This document shows, one piece after another, positions 24,029 through 32,468 of a DNA stretch of 64,000 bases; position 1 is the stretch's first letter, and each line of letters opens with the position of its first letter. The DNA comes from Muribaculaceae bacterium. GTDB lineage: Bacteria; Bacteroidota; Bacteroidia; Bacteroidales; Muribaculaceae. The notes beneath the pieces were generated by a model that was not told the DNA's origin, did not search any database, and saw nothing but the letters and a program-made list of their open reading frames with translations. The stretch spans positions 1 to 64,000 of the forward strand of contig JAFLTT010000012.1 in NCBI GenBank assembly GCA_022509165.1. Direction: 5' to 3'. The position numbers and the translations under genes were made by a program.

Positions 24029-24982
24029 ATGATTTATAAGAGAAGAAGAACGGGGAATTATCGTTACAAGTATATTAATTATCAAAAGCCCGGCATATTT
24101 ATGATTACTATGAATAAAAGGCCGGAACTCCAGGATTTTTCAAAGATAATACATAATCCATATGAGCCGGATAAGTATAAGGCTTGTAAACCTAATTATT
24201 CGTCATTGGGGTTTGCCATTTATGATGTTTTTAGGAGTTTTGAAGAAATCTCTCCTGATATAGGGTTAAAACAATACGTGATAATGCCGGATCATATTCA
24301 TTTTATTTTGCAAATCTTTAAAGAGTTGGATATGCCTTTAGGAAAATATCTGGCAATCTTTAAGAATCGTGTGATTAACAGGGCAAGAGAGAAAGGGATT
24401 TTTTGTGGGTCGGAAGGGGAATCTGTTTTTGAACCCGGGTTTAATGACCAGTTCTTACTGGCGAACAGGAGTTTGAATGGAATGTATGTGTATCTTCAAC
24501 ATAATCCCTATTGGAGGTGGATGAGATGGGAGAGACCGGAGTTTTTCCGGCGTATCCATGATGTTGAATTAGTGGGCATCAAGTGTTCGCTTTATGGAAA
24601 TCTTTCTTTGCTGGATAATGCTTTTAAGAGCCCGGTGATTGCACATCGTGCTGAGATGGCAGACCCGGATTTAATGAAGCGGAAGATGGATTTCTGGGAG
24701 TATACTATATTGAATGGAGGGGTAGTAGTGGGGGCTTTTGTGAATAAGGTAGAGAAGGGGATTCGGGATTTTGCTTTTGAAAGGGGAGGAAAGGTAATCT
24801 GGATAAGGAATGTGGCCTATGAAGAGAGGCAGAAGCCTTCGGAGGGTATTCTTAATGAATGCGCAAAGGGAAATCTGCTGATTGTTTCCCCGGATTTGAA
24901 AGGGGCATTGGGATCAGGGCGTACTTTTCGTGAGGAATGCCTTTTTATGAATGATCTGGCCGAAAGGATGGCATTAGGATGA
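24029..24982 (+). CDS. REP-associated tyrosine transposase (RAYT, TnpA_REP-like)
   Basis: The 317-residue protein starts at an ATG preceded by AGAGGGAA. Residues 10-185 fit the IS200/Y1 HUH endonuclease fold: MPDHIHFIL supplies the H-x-H metal site (His89, His91), and the YVYLQHNP segment supplies the presumed catalytic tyrosine (Tyr155, alternative Tyr153) and the NP pair typical of RAYTs. The protein is much longer than an IS200 transposase (about 150 residues). Residues 186-310 form an extra domain with GGKVIWIR, KPSEGIL and NLLIVSP blocks, which resembles a DprA/LOG-like Rossmann fold (inference). REP-like repeats lie on both sides (A, B, C upstream; D, E downstream), so the gene and its likely DNA substrates form one unit. 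Such enzymes cut REP hairpins as single strands. Confidence 0.85.
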   Translation: MIYKRRRTGNYRYKYINYQKPGIFMITMNKRPELQDFSKIIHNPYEPDKYKACKPNYSSLGFAIYDVFRSFEEISPDIGLKQYVIMPDHIHFILQIFKELDMPLGKYLAIFKNRVINRAREKGIFCGSEGESVFEPGFNDQFLLANRSLNGMYVYLQHNPYWRWMRWERPEFFRRIHDVELVGIKCSLYGNLSLLDNAFKSPVIAHRAEMADPDLMKRKMDFWEYTILNGGVVVGAFVNKVEKGIRDFAFERGGKVIWIRNVAYEERQKPSEGILNECAKGNLLIVSPDLKGALGSGRTFREECLFMNDLAERMALG

Positions 24983-24998
24983 GACAAGGAGGGGACAG

Positions 24999-25070
24999 GC
25001 TGACGGAGGGCCACAGGTGAACCTGGTGGCTCTGGCCTCCGGCCGACAAAAACCGAGGGTGCGAAAGGAG
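24999..25070 (+). repeat. REP-like repeat, copy D
   Basis: Copy D begins 17 bases after the RAYT stop codon with GCTGACGGAGGGCCACAGGT and runs through the same two hairpins to GACAAAAACCGAGGGTGCGA. It is in the same orientation as copies A, B and E. Confidence 0.85.
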
Positions 25071-25082
25071 AGGGGAAGGAAG

Positions 25083-25140
25083 GCTGACGAGGGGCCACAG
25101 GTAAACCTGGTGGCTCTGGCCTCCGGCCGACAAAAACCGA
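25083..25140 (+). repeat. REP-like repeat, copy E
   Basis: Copy E follows D by 12 bases and starts GCTGACGAGGGGCCACAGGT, matching copy A in its left half and copy D in its right half. The D-E spacing is close to the A-B spacing, so both sides of the RAYT gene carry a direct pair. Confidence 0.85.
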
Positions 25141-25188
25141 TGGCGGGAAGGAGAGGGCACGAAAGGGAGAGGAAAGGGTGAGGGGGGA

Positions 25189-26376
25189 TCAGGAGTTTTC
25201 GTAGATGTGGGTGAGGAGGCTGGTGTCGGTGGGGGTGAGGGTGAGGTCGCGGCGCGACATCACTCTTGAGGCTGTGTCGAGGAATTTCTTCATCGGGACT
25301 TTTGTGAAACCGCCACCGGGACTTCCTTCGCAGAAACAGGGTATGAAGGTGCGGGGGAATCCGGCGCCATGGAGGTTGACACCGACTCCGATTACGGTGG
25401 CTGTGTTGACCATGCAATTGACACCTATCTTGGAGTGGTCTCCCATGATGAGTCCGCAGAACTGCAGATTTGTTCGCATGAAAGAACGTGTGCGGTAGTT
25501 CCATACCCGAATCAGGGAGTAGTCGTTTTTAAGGTTGGATGCATTCGTGCCGGCACCGATGTTGCACCATTCGCCGATTATGGCGTTGCCGAGGTAACCG
25601 TCGTGCGCTTTGTTGCTGTATCCGAAAAATATGGTATTGCAGACCTCGCCTCCTACCTTGCAGTGGGGACCTATGGTGGTGGCTTCGTAGATCATGGCGC
25701 CCATCCTTACTTCGGCTTCCTGACAGATGGCGAACGGGCCGCGGATGCATGCTCCTTCAAGCACTTCGGCGTCTTTGCCGATGTATACGGGTCCGTCTGT
25801 GAGATTGATGGATGCACATTCTACCGTGGCTCCGGGTTCGATGAAGATGGAGTTGGCTTCAGTGTTTTCTTTGCTGACAATCAGTCGGATATGTGGTGGG
25901 ATCGGAGCTGACTGACGGTTGGCCGTGATCAGACTGAAATCTTTCTTTATTTCGTCGCCGTTTAGTAGGAAAAGGTCGAAGAGATAGTGGATTAGAGTGG
26001 GATTTTTGGCGGCGGAAATATTATGATAGTTTTTGGATAGGAAATCTGAGTAGGTACCGCGGAAGGCGAGGATTTGGTCAGGGTTTTGGTCGGAGAGTGC
26101 CTGACCAGTGGAGAGTGCCTGGATTTCTGCGGCAATTGCGCGGTCGGGAAGGAGATTACCTGCGATGAAGAGGGCTTCCTCATCGGGCTCGGGAGTGGAG
26201 CCAAATTTTTCCCTGAGATATTCCACCGGGAGGAAGTGGTAATCGCCGCCTATATAGTGGGGCCATTTTTCACTGATTGTTAGGATGCCGCATCTGAAAT
26301 CGGCGATAGGACGTGTGAAGCTTAGCGGGAGTAGGTTTTCGTGGGCTTCAATGGAATCGAAGAGGTAAATTTTCAC
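25189..26376 (-). CDS. GlmU-like sugar-1-phosphate nucleotidyltransferase / acyltransferase-type protein
   Basis: Read from the GTG at 26376 the product is about 395 residues and starts VKIYLFDS; a TTG at 26391 adds five residues but would leave almost no leader after the predicted promoter (26408-26415). The N-terminal half has a SFTRPIADFRCG block, characteristic of the Bacteroidota GlmU-like family. The second half (about residues 190-340) is a left-handed beta-helix made of hexapeptide repeats (such as VYIGKDAEVLEG and IIGEWCNIGAGT). Family knowledge suggests a UDP-N-acetylglucosamine-type pyrophosphorylase/acetyltransferase role in cell-wall precursor synthesis. The N-terminal pyrophosphorylase signature is not classical, so activity is uncertain. 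Its 3' end lies 48 bases from REP copy E. Confidence 0.78.
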   Translation of the reverse strand: MKIYLFDSIEAHENLLPLSFTRPIADFRCGILTISEKWPHYIGGDYHFLPVEYLREKFGSTPEPDEEALFIAGNLLPDRAIAAEIQALSTGQALSDQNPDQILAFRGTYSDFLSKNYHNISAAKNPTLIHYLFDLFLLNGDEIKKDFSLITANRQSAPIPPHIRLIVSKENTEANSIFIEPGATVECASINLTDGPVYIGKDAEVLEGACIRGPFAICQEAEVRMGAMIYEATTIGPHCKVGGEVCNTIFFGYSNKAHDGYLGNAIIGEWCNIGAGTNASNLKNDYSLIRVWNYRTRSFMRTNLQFCGLIMGDHSKIGVNCMVNTATVIGVGVNLHGAGFPRTFIPCFCEGSPGGGFTKVPMKKFLDTASRVMSRRDLTLTPTDTSLLTHIYENS

Positions 26377-26407
26377 GGTATGGAATCTCAAATTCGTTTA
26401 GGAGACA

Positions 26408-26415
26408 CAAAAGTA
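26408..26415 (-). promoter_or_regulatory. Probable promoter of the GlmU-like gene (-7 element)
   Basis: On the minus strand the site reads TACTTTTG, matching TAnnTTTG. No clear TTTG is found at the -33 distance. Transcription would begin near 26401, leaving about 25 bases before the GTG at 26376. Confidence 0.45.
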
Positions 26416-26480
26416 AGATAAATAGGGGAAAACTCAGTGTTAAAAAGAATTAACGAAGGTGATAGAAGACGGAGGGCCTG

Positions 26481-26580
26481 GAGTAACTAGGAGTGACTAG
26501 GAGGAACTAGGAGACACTAGGAGAAACTAGGAAGGACTAGGAGAATCTAGGAGTGACTGGGAGAAAATAGGAGGGGAGAG
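26481..26580 (+). repeat. 10-bp-period tandem array, GAGNNACTAG units
   Basis: Ten exact 10-base blocks run from 26481 to 26580. The first five match GAGNNACTAG and later ones drift (GAGAATCTAG, GAGTGACTGG, GAGAAAATAG, GAGGGGAGAG). The motif is the reverse complement of the one at 131-220. The array ends 25 bases before the -33 element of the rpsL promoter. Confidence 0.9.
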
Positions 26581-26605
26581 GGGGGAGAGAATAGGGCTGG
26601 TGGGA

Positions 26606-26637
26606 TTTGGATAAGAGGTTGATTTTTATTATCTTTG
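26606..26637 (+). promoter_or_regulatory. Promoter of the ribosomal supercluster
   Basis: TTTG (26606-26609), 20 bases, then TATCTTTG (26630-26637) fit the Bacteroidota consensus exactly. The start of transcription should be near 26645, giving a leader of about 215 bases ahead of rpsL. Confidence 0.75.
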
Positions 26638-26858
26638 CAAAAGTTTTGGGCCCCGAGAGCCTGGTGCCGGCACTAAATGACTGAGTGATAGTTGTTTAGT
26701 GGTGGTTTTGGTGTGTAGGCCAGTTGTAGTGATTCGGGAGTTGGAAAGTGTCCGGATTGCGGAAAAAGGGTGACGGGGTCAAAAAAATGAGTCGGGAATT
26801 TGTTTCCGGCGAAGAAAAAAGAGAATAAATTAATCATTAATAAACAAAGCGACAAAGA

Positions 26859-27242
26859 ATGCCAACTATTCAGCAATTAGTAAGAAAGGGCAGGGTAGCA
26901 CTTGAAGACAAGAGCAAGAGCCCGGCACTGGATTCATGTCCGCAGCGCAGAGGCGTATGTGTACGTGTGTACACCACTACCCCTAAGAAACCTAACTCAG
27001 CGATGAGAAAGGTGGCACGTGTGCGACTCACCAACGGCAAGGAGGTTAACTCCTATATACCAGGCGAAGGTCACAATCTGCAGGAGCACTCCATCGTAAT
27101 GGTGAGAGGCGGCAGGGTAAAGGACCTTCCGGGAGTACGTTACCACATCGTGAGAGGTACATTAGACACCGCCGGTGTGCAGGGCAGAACCCAGAGGCGC
27201 TCAAAATACGGTGCCAAGAGGCCTAAGGCAGCCAAGAAATAA
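26859..27242 (+). CDS. rpsL: 30S ribosomal protein S12
   Basis: The 127-residue protein is full length. It carries the [10 protein letters not shown] block (Lys43, Lys44) and the RVKDLPG block (Lys88), the positions at which streptomycin resistance changes occur; both are wild type here. S12 sits at the decoding centre of the small subunit. It is the first gene of the str-type cluster and is preceded by a long leader and a good promoter. Confidence 0.98.
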   Translation: MPTIQQLVRKGRVALEDKSKSPALDSCPQRRGVCVRVYTTTPKKPNSAMRKVARVRLTNGKEVNSYIPGEGHNLQEHSIVMVRGGRVKDLPGVRYHIVRGTLDTAGVQGRTQRRSKYGAKRPKAAKK

Positions 27243-27422
27243 AATTCCGGAGGAGACATAGAGTCTTGAAAGGAATCGGATAAGCTGCCGAAAAGAAAAG
27301 AAAAATTAAAAAATAAAATCCCCGCGAGGGGAGGATGTGGTTGAGTAAACCGTAGAGGCGAGAGAGCCGAGAGCGACGGTTGAAGCGAATAAGAAGATCA
27401 CAGCCGAAAACATTAAACAAAA
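27243..27422 (+). promoter_or_regulatory. Structured rpsL-rpsG intercistronic region
   Basis: The 180-base gap is long for this compact cluster. It contains CCCC-GCGA-GGGG (27320-27331), a stem with a GNRA-type loop, and a second possible stem with ends ACCGT and ACGGT (about 27349-27380). In E. coli the same gap is the S7 autoregulatory target; a similar role here is inference. Confidence 0.45.
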
Positions 27423-27899
27423 ATGAGAAAAGCAAAGCCAAAGAAAAGGGTGATACTGCCCGATCCTGTGTTCCACGACGTAAGGGTGACAAAGTTTGTG
27501 AACCATCTCATGTACGACGGCAAGAAGAGCACAGCGTATACAATTTTCTACACGGCGTTGGAGACCGTGAAGGCAAAGATGCCTAATGAGGAGAGAAGCG
27601 CATTGGATATCTGGAAGAAAGCGCTCGAGAATATTACTCCTCAGGTGGAAGTGAAGAGCCGCCGTGTGGGCGGTGCCACATTCCAGGTGCCTACAGAGAT
27701 CAGGCCCGACCGCAAAGAATCCATATCAATGAAAAATCTCATCTCGTATGCCCGCAAGAGAGGCGGTAAGACCATGGCCGACAAGCTTGCAGCAGAAATC
27801 GTGGACGCATTTAACGACCAAGGCGGCGCCTTCAAGAGAAAAGAAGACATGCACCGTATGGCAGAAGCCAACCGCGCTTTCGCACATTTCAGATTCTAA
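27423..27899 (+). CDS. rpsG: 30S ribosomal protein S7
   Basis: The 158-residue protein matches the usual S7 length and starts MRKAKPKKR, with the conserved GGATFQVP and [16 protein letters not shown]-type segments. S7 starts assembly of the 30S head and contacts the E site. The gene lies 18 bases before fusA. The long gap before it may carry the autoregulatory site. Confidence 0.98.
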   Translation: MRKAKPKKRVILPDPVFHDVRVTKFVNHLMYDGKKSTAYTIFYTALETVKAKMPNEERSALDIWKKALENITPQVEVKSRRVGGATFQVPTEIRPDRKESISMKNLISYARKRGGKTMADKLAAEIVDAFNDQGGAFKRKEDMHRMAEANRAFAHFRF

Positions 27900-27917
27900 A
27901 TTGATATTCACATCAAA

Positions 27918-30041
27918 ATGGCAAAACACGAAGATCTTAATTTGACCCGTAATATCGGCATCATGGCTCACATCGATGCCGGCAAGACCACAACATCAGA
28001 GCGTATCCTCTTCTACACCGGCCTTACCCACAAGATAGGCGAGGTGCACGACGGAGCCGCCACAATGGACTGGATGGAGCAGGAGCAGGAGCGTGGTATC
28101 ACCATCACTTCAGCCGCCACCACCACATTCTGGAACTATAACGGGAACAAATATAAAATCAATCTTATCGACACTCCGGGACACGTAGACTTCACCGTAG
28201 AGGTGGAGAGGTCGTTGAGAGTGCTTGACGGAGCAGTGGCAGCCTTCTGTGCCGTGGGCGGTGTAGAACCGCAGAGCGAGACAGTATGGCGTCAGGCTGA
28301 CAAATACAATGTGCCGCGTATCGGATATGTAAACAAGATGGACCGCAGCGGCGCCAACTTCTATGAAGTGGTAAGGCAGGTGAAGGAAGTGCTCGGCGCT
28401 ACCCCGCTGCCTATCCAGATACCTATCGGGGCTGAAGAGTCGTTCAAGGGTGTGGTAGACCTCGTGACCATGCAGGCTATCTTCTGGCACGACGAGACCA
28501 TGGGAGCAGAATACACAGTGGCTGAAATTCCTGCCAACCTCAAAGATGAGGCAGAGGAATGGCGCGACAAGATGCTCGAGACCTTGGCCGAGTATGACGA
28601 GACCCTGATGGAGAAATATTTCGACGATCCCTCCACAATCACAGTAGAGGAAATCAAGGCAGCCATCAGAAAGGCAACCCTCTCAATGGCCGTTAACCCG
28701 ATGATCTGCGGTAGTTCATTCAAGAACAAGGGTGTACAGACGCTGCTTGACGCTGTATGTGCCTATCTTCCGAGTCCGGAGGATGCCGGTATCGTTGAGG
28801 GTCACGCAGTAGATGATCCAGACCAGATCGAGACAAGAGAACCGAGTCCTGAAGCACCTATGTGTTCATTGGCATTCAAGATTGCCACTGACCCGTATGT
28901 AGGCCGTCTCTGCTTCTTCCGCGTATATTCAGGCGAGATGAAGAGCGGAAGCTACGTGCTCAACACCCGTTCCGGCAAGAAAGAGAGAGTGTCACGTCTG
29001 TTCCAGATGCACTCCAACAAGCAGAATCCCAAAGAGGTGATAGGTTGCGGTGATATCGGTGCCGGTGTAGGTTTCAAGGATATCCGTACAGGTGACACCC
29101 TTTGCGACGAGAACGCACCAATCGTGCTCGAATCTATGGAATTCCCGGATCCTGTGATTGGTATCGCAGTAGAGCCCAAGACCCAGAAAGATCTCGACAA
29201 ACTTGGTGTAGGTCTGCAGAAACTTGCTGAGGAAGACCCGACCTTCAGGGTAGAGACCAATGAAGAGACCGGACAGACCGTGATCAGCGGTATGGGTGAG
29301 CTTCACCTCGACATCATCATCGACCGCTTGAAGAGAGAATTCAAGGTAGAATGTAACCAGGGACGTCCGCAGGTAACATATAAAGAAGCCATCACCAAAC
29401 CGGTAGAGCTCAGAGAGGTATTCAAGAAGCAGACCGGTGGTCGCGGTAAGTTTGCCGACATCATCGTAAGAATCGAACCCGTAGATGAAGGATTCGAAGG
29501 CAGCCTGCAGTTTGTAGACGAAGTGAAGGGCGGTAACGTGCCCAAAGAATACATCCCGAGCGTGCAGAAAGGTTTCCAGACAGCGATGAAGAACGGTGTA
29601 TTGGCCGGTTATCCTGTAGAGAAACTGAAAGTGACCTTGCTCGACGGAAGTTTCCACCCGGTAGACTCCGACCAGCTTTCATTTGAGCTCTGTGCCATCC
29701 AGGCATTCAAGAAGGGCAGCGAGAAGGCCGGTCCGGTACTCATGGAACCGATCATGAAGATCGAGGTAGTGACCCCGGAAGAGAGCATGGGTGACGTGAT
29801 AGGCGACTTGAACAAGCGTCGCGGACAGGTAGAGGGAATGGAGACAAGCCGCAGCGGCGCAAGAATCGTGAAGGCTAAGGCTCCTCTGGCTGAGATGTTC
29901 GGATACGTGACAGCGTTGCGTACCATCACCTCCGGTAGAGCTACCAGCACCATGTCGTTCAGCCACTACGCAGAGGTAAGCAATTCGATTGCAAAGAATG
30001 TGCTCACCGAAGTGCAGGGCAGAGTAGATTTACTGAAATAA
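27918..30041 (+). CDS. fusA: Elongation factor G
   Basis: The 707-residue GTPase drives translocation on the ribosome. All GTPase motifs are intact: AHIDAGKTT (17-25), RGITI (59-63), DTPGHVDF (85-92, with catalytic His89) and NKMD near 139. Domains II-V follow at normal length. This is the regular translocase, in contrast to the EF-G paralog at 55.7 kb, which has lost the RGITI motif and the histidine. It is followed 16 bases later by rpsJ; no tuf gene intervenes, as is usual in Bacteroidota. Confidence 0.98.
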   Translation: MAKHEDLNLTRNIGIMAHIDAGKTTTSERILFYTGLTHKIGEVHDGAATMDWMEQEQERGITITSAATTTFWNYNGNKYKINLIDTPGHVDFTVEVERSLRVLDGAVAAFCAVGGVEPQSETVWRQADKYNVPRIGYVNKMDRSGANFYEVVRQVKEVLGATPLPIQIPIGAEESFKGVVDLVTMQAIFWHDETMGAEYTVAEIPANLKDEAEEWRDKMLETLAEYDETLMEKYFDDPSTITVEEIKAAIRKATLSMAVNPMICGSSFKNKGVQTLLDAVCAYLPSPEDAGIVEGHAVDDPDQIETREPSPEAPMCSLAFKIATDPYVGRLCFFRVYSGEMKSGSYVLNTRSGKKERVSRLFQMHSNKQNPKEVIGCGDIGAGVGFKDIRTGDTLCDENAPIVLESMEFPDPVIGIAVEPKTQKDLDKLGVGLQKLAEEDPTFRVETNEETGQTVISGMGELHLDIIIDRLKREFKVECNQGRPQVTYKEAITKPVELREVFKKQTGGRGKFADIIVRIEPVDEGFEGSLQFVDEVKGGNVPKEYIPSVQKGFQTAMKNGVLAGYPVEKLKVTLLDGSFHPVDSDQLSFELCAIQAFKKGSEKAGPVLMEPIMKIEVVTPEESMGDVIGDLNKRRGQVEGMETSRSGARIVKAKAPLAEMFGYVTALRTITSGRATSTMSFSHYAEVSNSIAKNVLTEVQGRVDLLK

Positions 30042-30057
30042 AAATGAGAAACACCAT

Positions 30058-30363
30058 ATGAATCAGAAAATCAGAATCAAACTTAAGTCTTACGATCATA
30101 ATCTGGTCGATAAGTCGGCGGAAAAGATCGTGAAGACAGTTAAGTCAACCGGTGCGGTAGTAAGTGGTCCGATACCCTTGCCCACTCACAAGAGAATCTT
30201 TACGGTAAACCGCAGTACTTTCGTCAACAAGAAGAGCCGTGAACAGTTTCAGCTGTCGAGTTATCAGAGGCTCATCGACATCTACAGCAGCACAACAAAG
30301 ACTGTGGATGCCTTGATGAAACTTGAACTCCCGAGCGGCGTAGACGTGAGTATAAAGGTGTGA
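30058..30363 (+). CDS. rpsJ: 30S ribosomal protein S10
   Basis: The 101-residue protein has the standard S10 length, with the [14 protein letters not shown] and [11 protein letters not shown] segments. It opens the S10 gene block. Directly after its stop codon a 7-bp-period array begins, followed by a foreign-looking four-helix-bundle gene, so rpsJ and rplC are 538 bases apart instead of the usual short distance. Confidence 0.97.
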   Translation: MNQKIRIKLKSYDHNLVDKSAEKIVKTVKSTGAVVSGPIPLPTHKRIFTVNRSTFVNKKSREQFQLSSYQRLIDIYSSTTKTVDALMKLELPSGVDVSIKV

Positions 30364-30368
30364 GGTAT

Positions 30369-30438
30369 CGTTTATCGTTAAGCGTTAATCGTTTATCGTT
30401 AATTGTTAAGCGTTAAGCGTTAATCGTTAATCGTTTAT
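30369..30438 (+). repeat. 7-bp-period array, CGTTAAT-type heptamers
   Basis: Ten heptamers run without a gap: variants CGTTTAT, CGTTAAG, CGTTAAT and one TGTTAAG. All fit CGTTWAK/T. The array starts five bases after the rpsJ stop and ends four bases before the start codon of the four-helix-bundle gene. Confidence 0.92.
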
Positions 30439-30442
30439 TGGA

Positions 30443-30817
30443 ATGGCGAGGAAACAGGGTTTTACAGACTTACAGGTTTGGCGCAAGGCTGTGAAAATTT
30501 TGAACCCTGTATATAATGTGATAAAAACCTTTCCATCCGAAGAAAGACATGCCTTAGGAGAGCAATTAAGAAGAAGTTCAGTTTCAATTTCATCTAATAT
30601 TGCAGAAGGGCAAGCCCGTGGAACCAACAAGGCCTTTATCAACCACCTGAATATCGCGAAGGGTTCTTCAGCTGAAGTACAATCACAATTATACGTAGCA
30701 GTAGAATTGGGGTATACTACTTTGGAGATTATAGATCCCATAGAGGAAGAATTGGTGGGAATAGACATGATGCTAACAAAGCTGATTAACTCGATAGACA
30801 GAAAAGACGGTTTTTAA
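30443..30817 (+). CDS. Four-helix-bundle protein (S23/IVS type) inserted in the S10 operon
   Basis: The 124-residue protein starts MARKQGFTDLQVWRKA and has the family signature LRRSSVSISSNIAEG (about residues 45-59), followed by helices with NHLNIAKGSSAEVQSQL. The family is known from open frames inside 23S rRNA intervening sequences (hence the old name S23) and is structurally related to the Avd accessory protein of diversity-generating retroelements; its function when free-standing is unknown. Here it lies in the direction of transcription between rpsJ and rplC, with heptamer arrays on both sides. The composition (A+T-rich, few G+C third positions) differs from the ribosomal genes around it, which suggests insertion. 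It is not a component of the ribosome as far as is known. Confidence 0.85.
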   Translation: MARKQGFTDLQVWRKAVKILNPVYNVIKTFPSEERHALGEQLRRSSVSISSNIAEGQARGTNKAFINHLNIAKGSSAEVQSQLYVAVELGYTTLEIIDPIEEELVGIDMMLTKLINSIDRKDGF

Positions 30818-30852
30818 CGATAAAAAAGAAAAGAAGAAGATTCTTCAAAGCG

Positions 30853-30885
30853 AAAAACGAAAATCGAAATACGAATTACGTAATA
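30853..30885 (+). repeat. Second 7-bp-period array, CGAAANN-type heptamers
   Basis: After the four-helix-bundle gene the sequence runs CGAAAAA, CGAAAAT, CGAAATA, CGAATTA and CGTAA, again with a 7-base period and CG at the start of each unit. The upstream array has the same CGWWWWN form. It ends about 16 bases before the rplC start codon. Confidence 0.7.
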
Positions 30886-30901
30886 TTTAATAACACAAGA
30901 A

Positions 30902-31519
30902 ATGCCAGGATTATTAGGAAAGAAAATCGGAATGACATCCGTTTTCAGTGCCGACGGAAAGAATATTCCGTGCACTGTTATCGAAGTTGGTCCTTGTGTT
31001 GTCACCCAGTTGAAGACTGTGGAGAAGGATGGCTATGAAGCCGTGCAGGTAGGTTTCCAGGAGAAGAAAGAGAAACATACCAACAAGCCGGAAGCCGGAC
31101 ACTTCGCCAAAGCCGGGGTGGCACCTCAGAGACACTTGGCCGAGTTCAAATCATTCGAGACCAAGCCGGCGCTTGGCGACACACTTACAGTAGACCTCTT
31201 CACTGAAGGTGGCTTCGTAGACGTGATCGGCACAAGCAAAGGAAAAGGTTTCCAGGGCGTAGTTAAGCGCCATGGTTTCGGCGGCGTGGGTCAGCAGACA
31301 CACGGTCAGCACAACCGCCTGAGGGCACCGGGTTCAATCGGTGCATGTTCTTACCCTGCAAAAGTGTTCAAAGGTCTGCGTATGGCCGGCCATATGGGCT
31401 GTGACAGGGTGACAGTACAAAACCTCCAGGTGATAAAAGTGCTCCCCGAGCACAACCTCTTAGTGATTAAAGGGTCGGTTCCCGGCCACAAAGGTTCAAT
31501 AGTAATGGTCGAGAAATAA
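30902..31519 (+). CDS. rplC: 50S ribosomal protein L3
   Basis: The 205-residue protein is of normal length, with the [10 protein letters not shown] opening and the [20 protein letters not shown]-type loop that reaches the peptidyl transferase centre. Its stop codon overlaps the rplD start by one base (TAATG), so the two are translationally coupled. It stands directly downstream of the inserted four-helix-bundle gene. Confidence 0.97.
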   Translation: MPGLLGKKIGMTSVFSADGKNIPCTVIEVGPCVVTQLKTVEKDGYEAVQVGFQEKKEKHTNKPEAGHFAKAGVAPQRHLAEFKSFETKPALGDTLTVDLFTEGGFVDVIGTSKGKGFQGVVKRHGFGGVGQQTHGQHNRLRAPGSIGACSYPAKVFKGLRMAGHMGCDRVTVQNLQVIKVLPEHNLLVIKGSVPGHKGSIVMVEK

Positions 31520-32154
31520 TGGAAGCAGCAGTATACAATATCAAAGGAGAAGATACCGGAAGAAAGGTAGAACTCAAAGACGAAGTGTTTGCACGCGACC
31601 TGACCGAAGGGAACGCCGACCACACACTGTATCTTGACATCAAGCAATATCTGGGCAACCAGCGTCAGGGTACCCACAAGAGTAAGGAAAGAAGCGAAGT
31701 GAGCGGTTCAACCCGCAAGCTCGGACGTCAGAAAGGTGGCGGCGGTGCCCGTAGGGGTGACATCAATAGCCCGCTTCTCAAGGGTGGAGGCCGCGTATTT
31801 GGTCCGAGACCTCGCGACTACCGCACCAAGCTCAACAAGAAGATGAAACAGCTTGCCCGCAAGATAGCTCTAACGAGCAAGACCGGCAAAGGAGCTGTGA
31901 TAGTGATTGAGAATTTCCAGTTTGACAAGCCTTGCACAAAAGACTGGATGCAGATAGCCAAGAACTTCAAGGTGGCCGACAAGAAGACCTTGCTGGTGAC
32001 CAACGGACTTGACAACAATCTGCTTCTGAGTGTAAGGAATGTGCCCAATGCCATGATGATGCAGGCAATCGACCTGAATGCCTATAGTGTGCTCAACACC
32101 GACACCATCCTCATGACCGAAGGCAGCGTGGAACTGATAAATGAAAACTTCTAA
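31519..32154 (+). CDS. rplD: 50S ribosomal protein L4
   Basis: The 211-residue protein has the long basic loop (TRKLGRQKGGGGARRGD) that enters the exit tunnel. In proteobacteria L4 represses the S10 operon; no such leader structure was recognised here. The start overlaps the rplC stop by one base, and rplW follows after 18 bases with a GGAGGA sequence in between. Confidence 0.97.
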   Translation: MEAAVYNIKGEDTGRKVELKDEVFARDLTEGNADHTLYLDIKQYLGNQRQGTHKSKERSEVSGSTRKLGRQKGGGGARRGDINSPLLKGGGRVFGPRPRDYRTKLNKKMKQLARKIALTSKTGKGAVIVIENFQFDKPCTKDWMQIAKNFKVADKKTLLVTNGLDNNLLLSVRNVPNAMMMQAIDLNAYSVLNTDTILMTEGSVELINENF

Positions 32155-32172
32155 CCACAGGAGGACTTAGAG

Positions 32173-32463
32173 ATGGATATTGAAATCAAACCAATCGTAA
32201 CCGAGAAGGCCAACGCCTACAGCGACAAGCAGAACTGCTACACATTCGCCGTAAGCCCGGATGCCAACAAGTTCCAGATAAAGGACCTTGTGGAGAAGAT
32301 GTATAATGTGCGCGTAGAGAAAGTGAATACAGCACTCTATGCGGGCAAGAGAAAACAGCGCTGGACCAAAGGGGGTCTGATCAAAGGTCAGAGACCCAGT
32401 TTCAAGAAGGCATACGTGACCGTAGCCGAGGGCCAGAAGATAGACTACTTCAGTAATATTTAA
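32173..32463 (+). CDS. rplW: 50S ribosomal protein L23
   Basis: The 96-residue protein has the PIVTEKAN opening, the [11 protein letters not shown] segment and the basic KRQ/KRWTKGG region of L23, which lies at the exit of the ribosomal tunnel and docks trigger factor and the signal recognition particle. A good GGAGGA site precedes it, and rplB starts five bases after its stop. Confidence 0.96.
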   Translation: MDIEIKPIVTEKANAYSDKQNCYTFAVSPDANKFQIKDLVEKMYNVRVEKVNTALYAGKRKQRWTKGGLIKGQRPSFKKAYVTVAEGQKIDYFSNI

Positions 32464-32468
32464 ATACA

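Larger units (their letters stand above)
26377..26858. other. Divergent intergenic region between the GlmU-like gene and rpsL
   Basis: No gene is seen. The region carries a minus-strand promoter-like site (26408-26415), a 10-bp-period array (26481-26580), a good plus-strand promoter (26606-26637) and a 215-base leader for rpsL that includes the palindrome GTGCCGGCAC (26664-26673). Confidence 0.75.

Noticed and set aside
23555-25140. Spaced direct repeats as a possible CRISPR array
   Set aside because: Only two copies occur on each side of a gene, the spacers are not uniform unique sequences, the repeats contain two hairpins each, and no cas gene is present.
30042-30057. Missing tuf gene between fusA and rpsJ
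   Set aside because: This is the normal arrangement in Bacteroidota, where tuf lies elsewhere, so it is not a deletion.
30443-30817. Calling the four-helix-bundle protein ribosomal protein S23
   Set aside because: The name comes from an early report on 23S rRNA intervening sequences; there is no evidence that the protein is part of the ribosome, so it is described by fold only.
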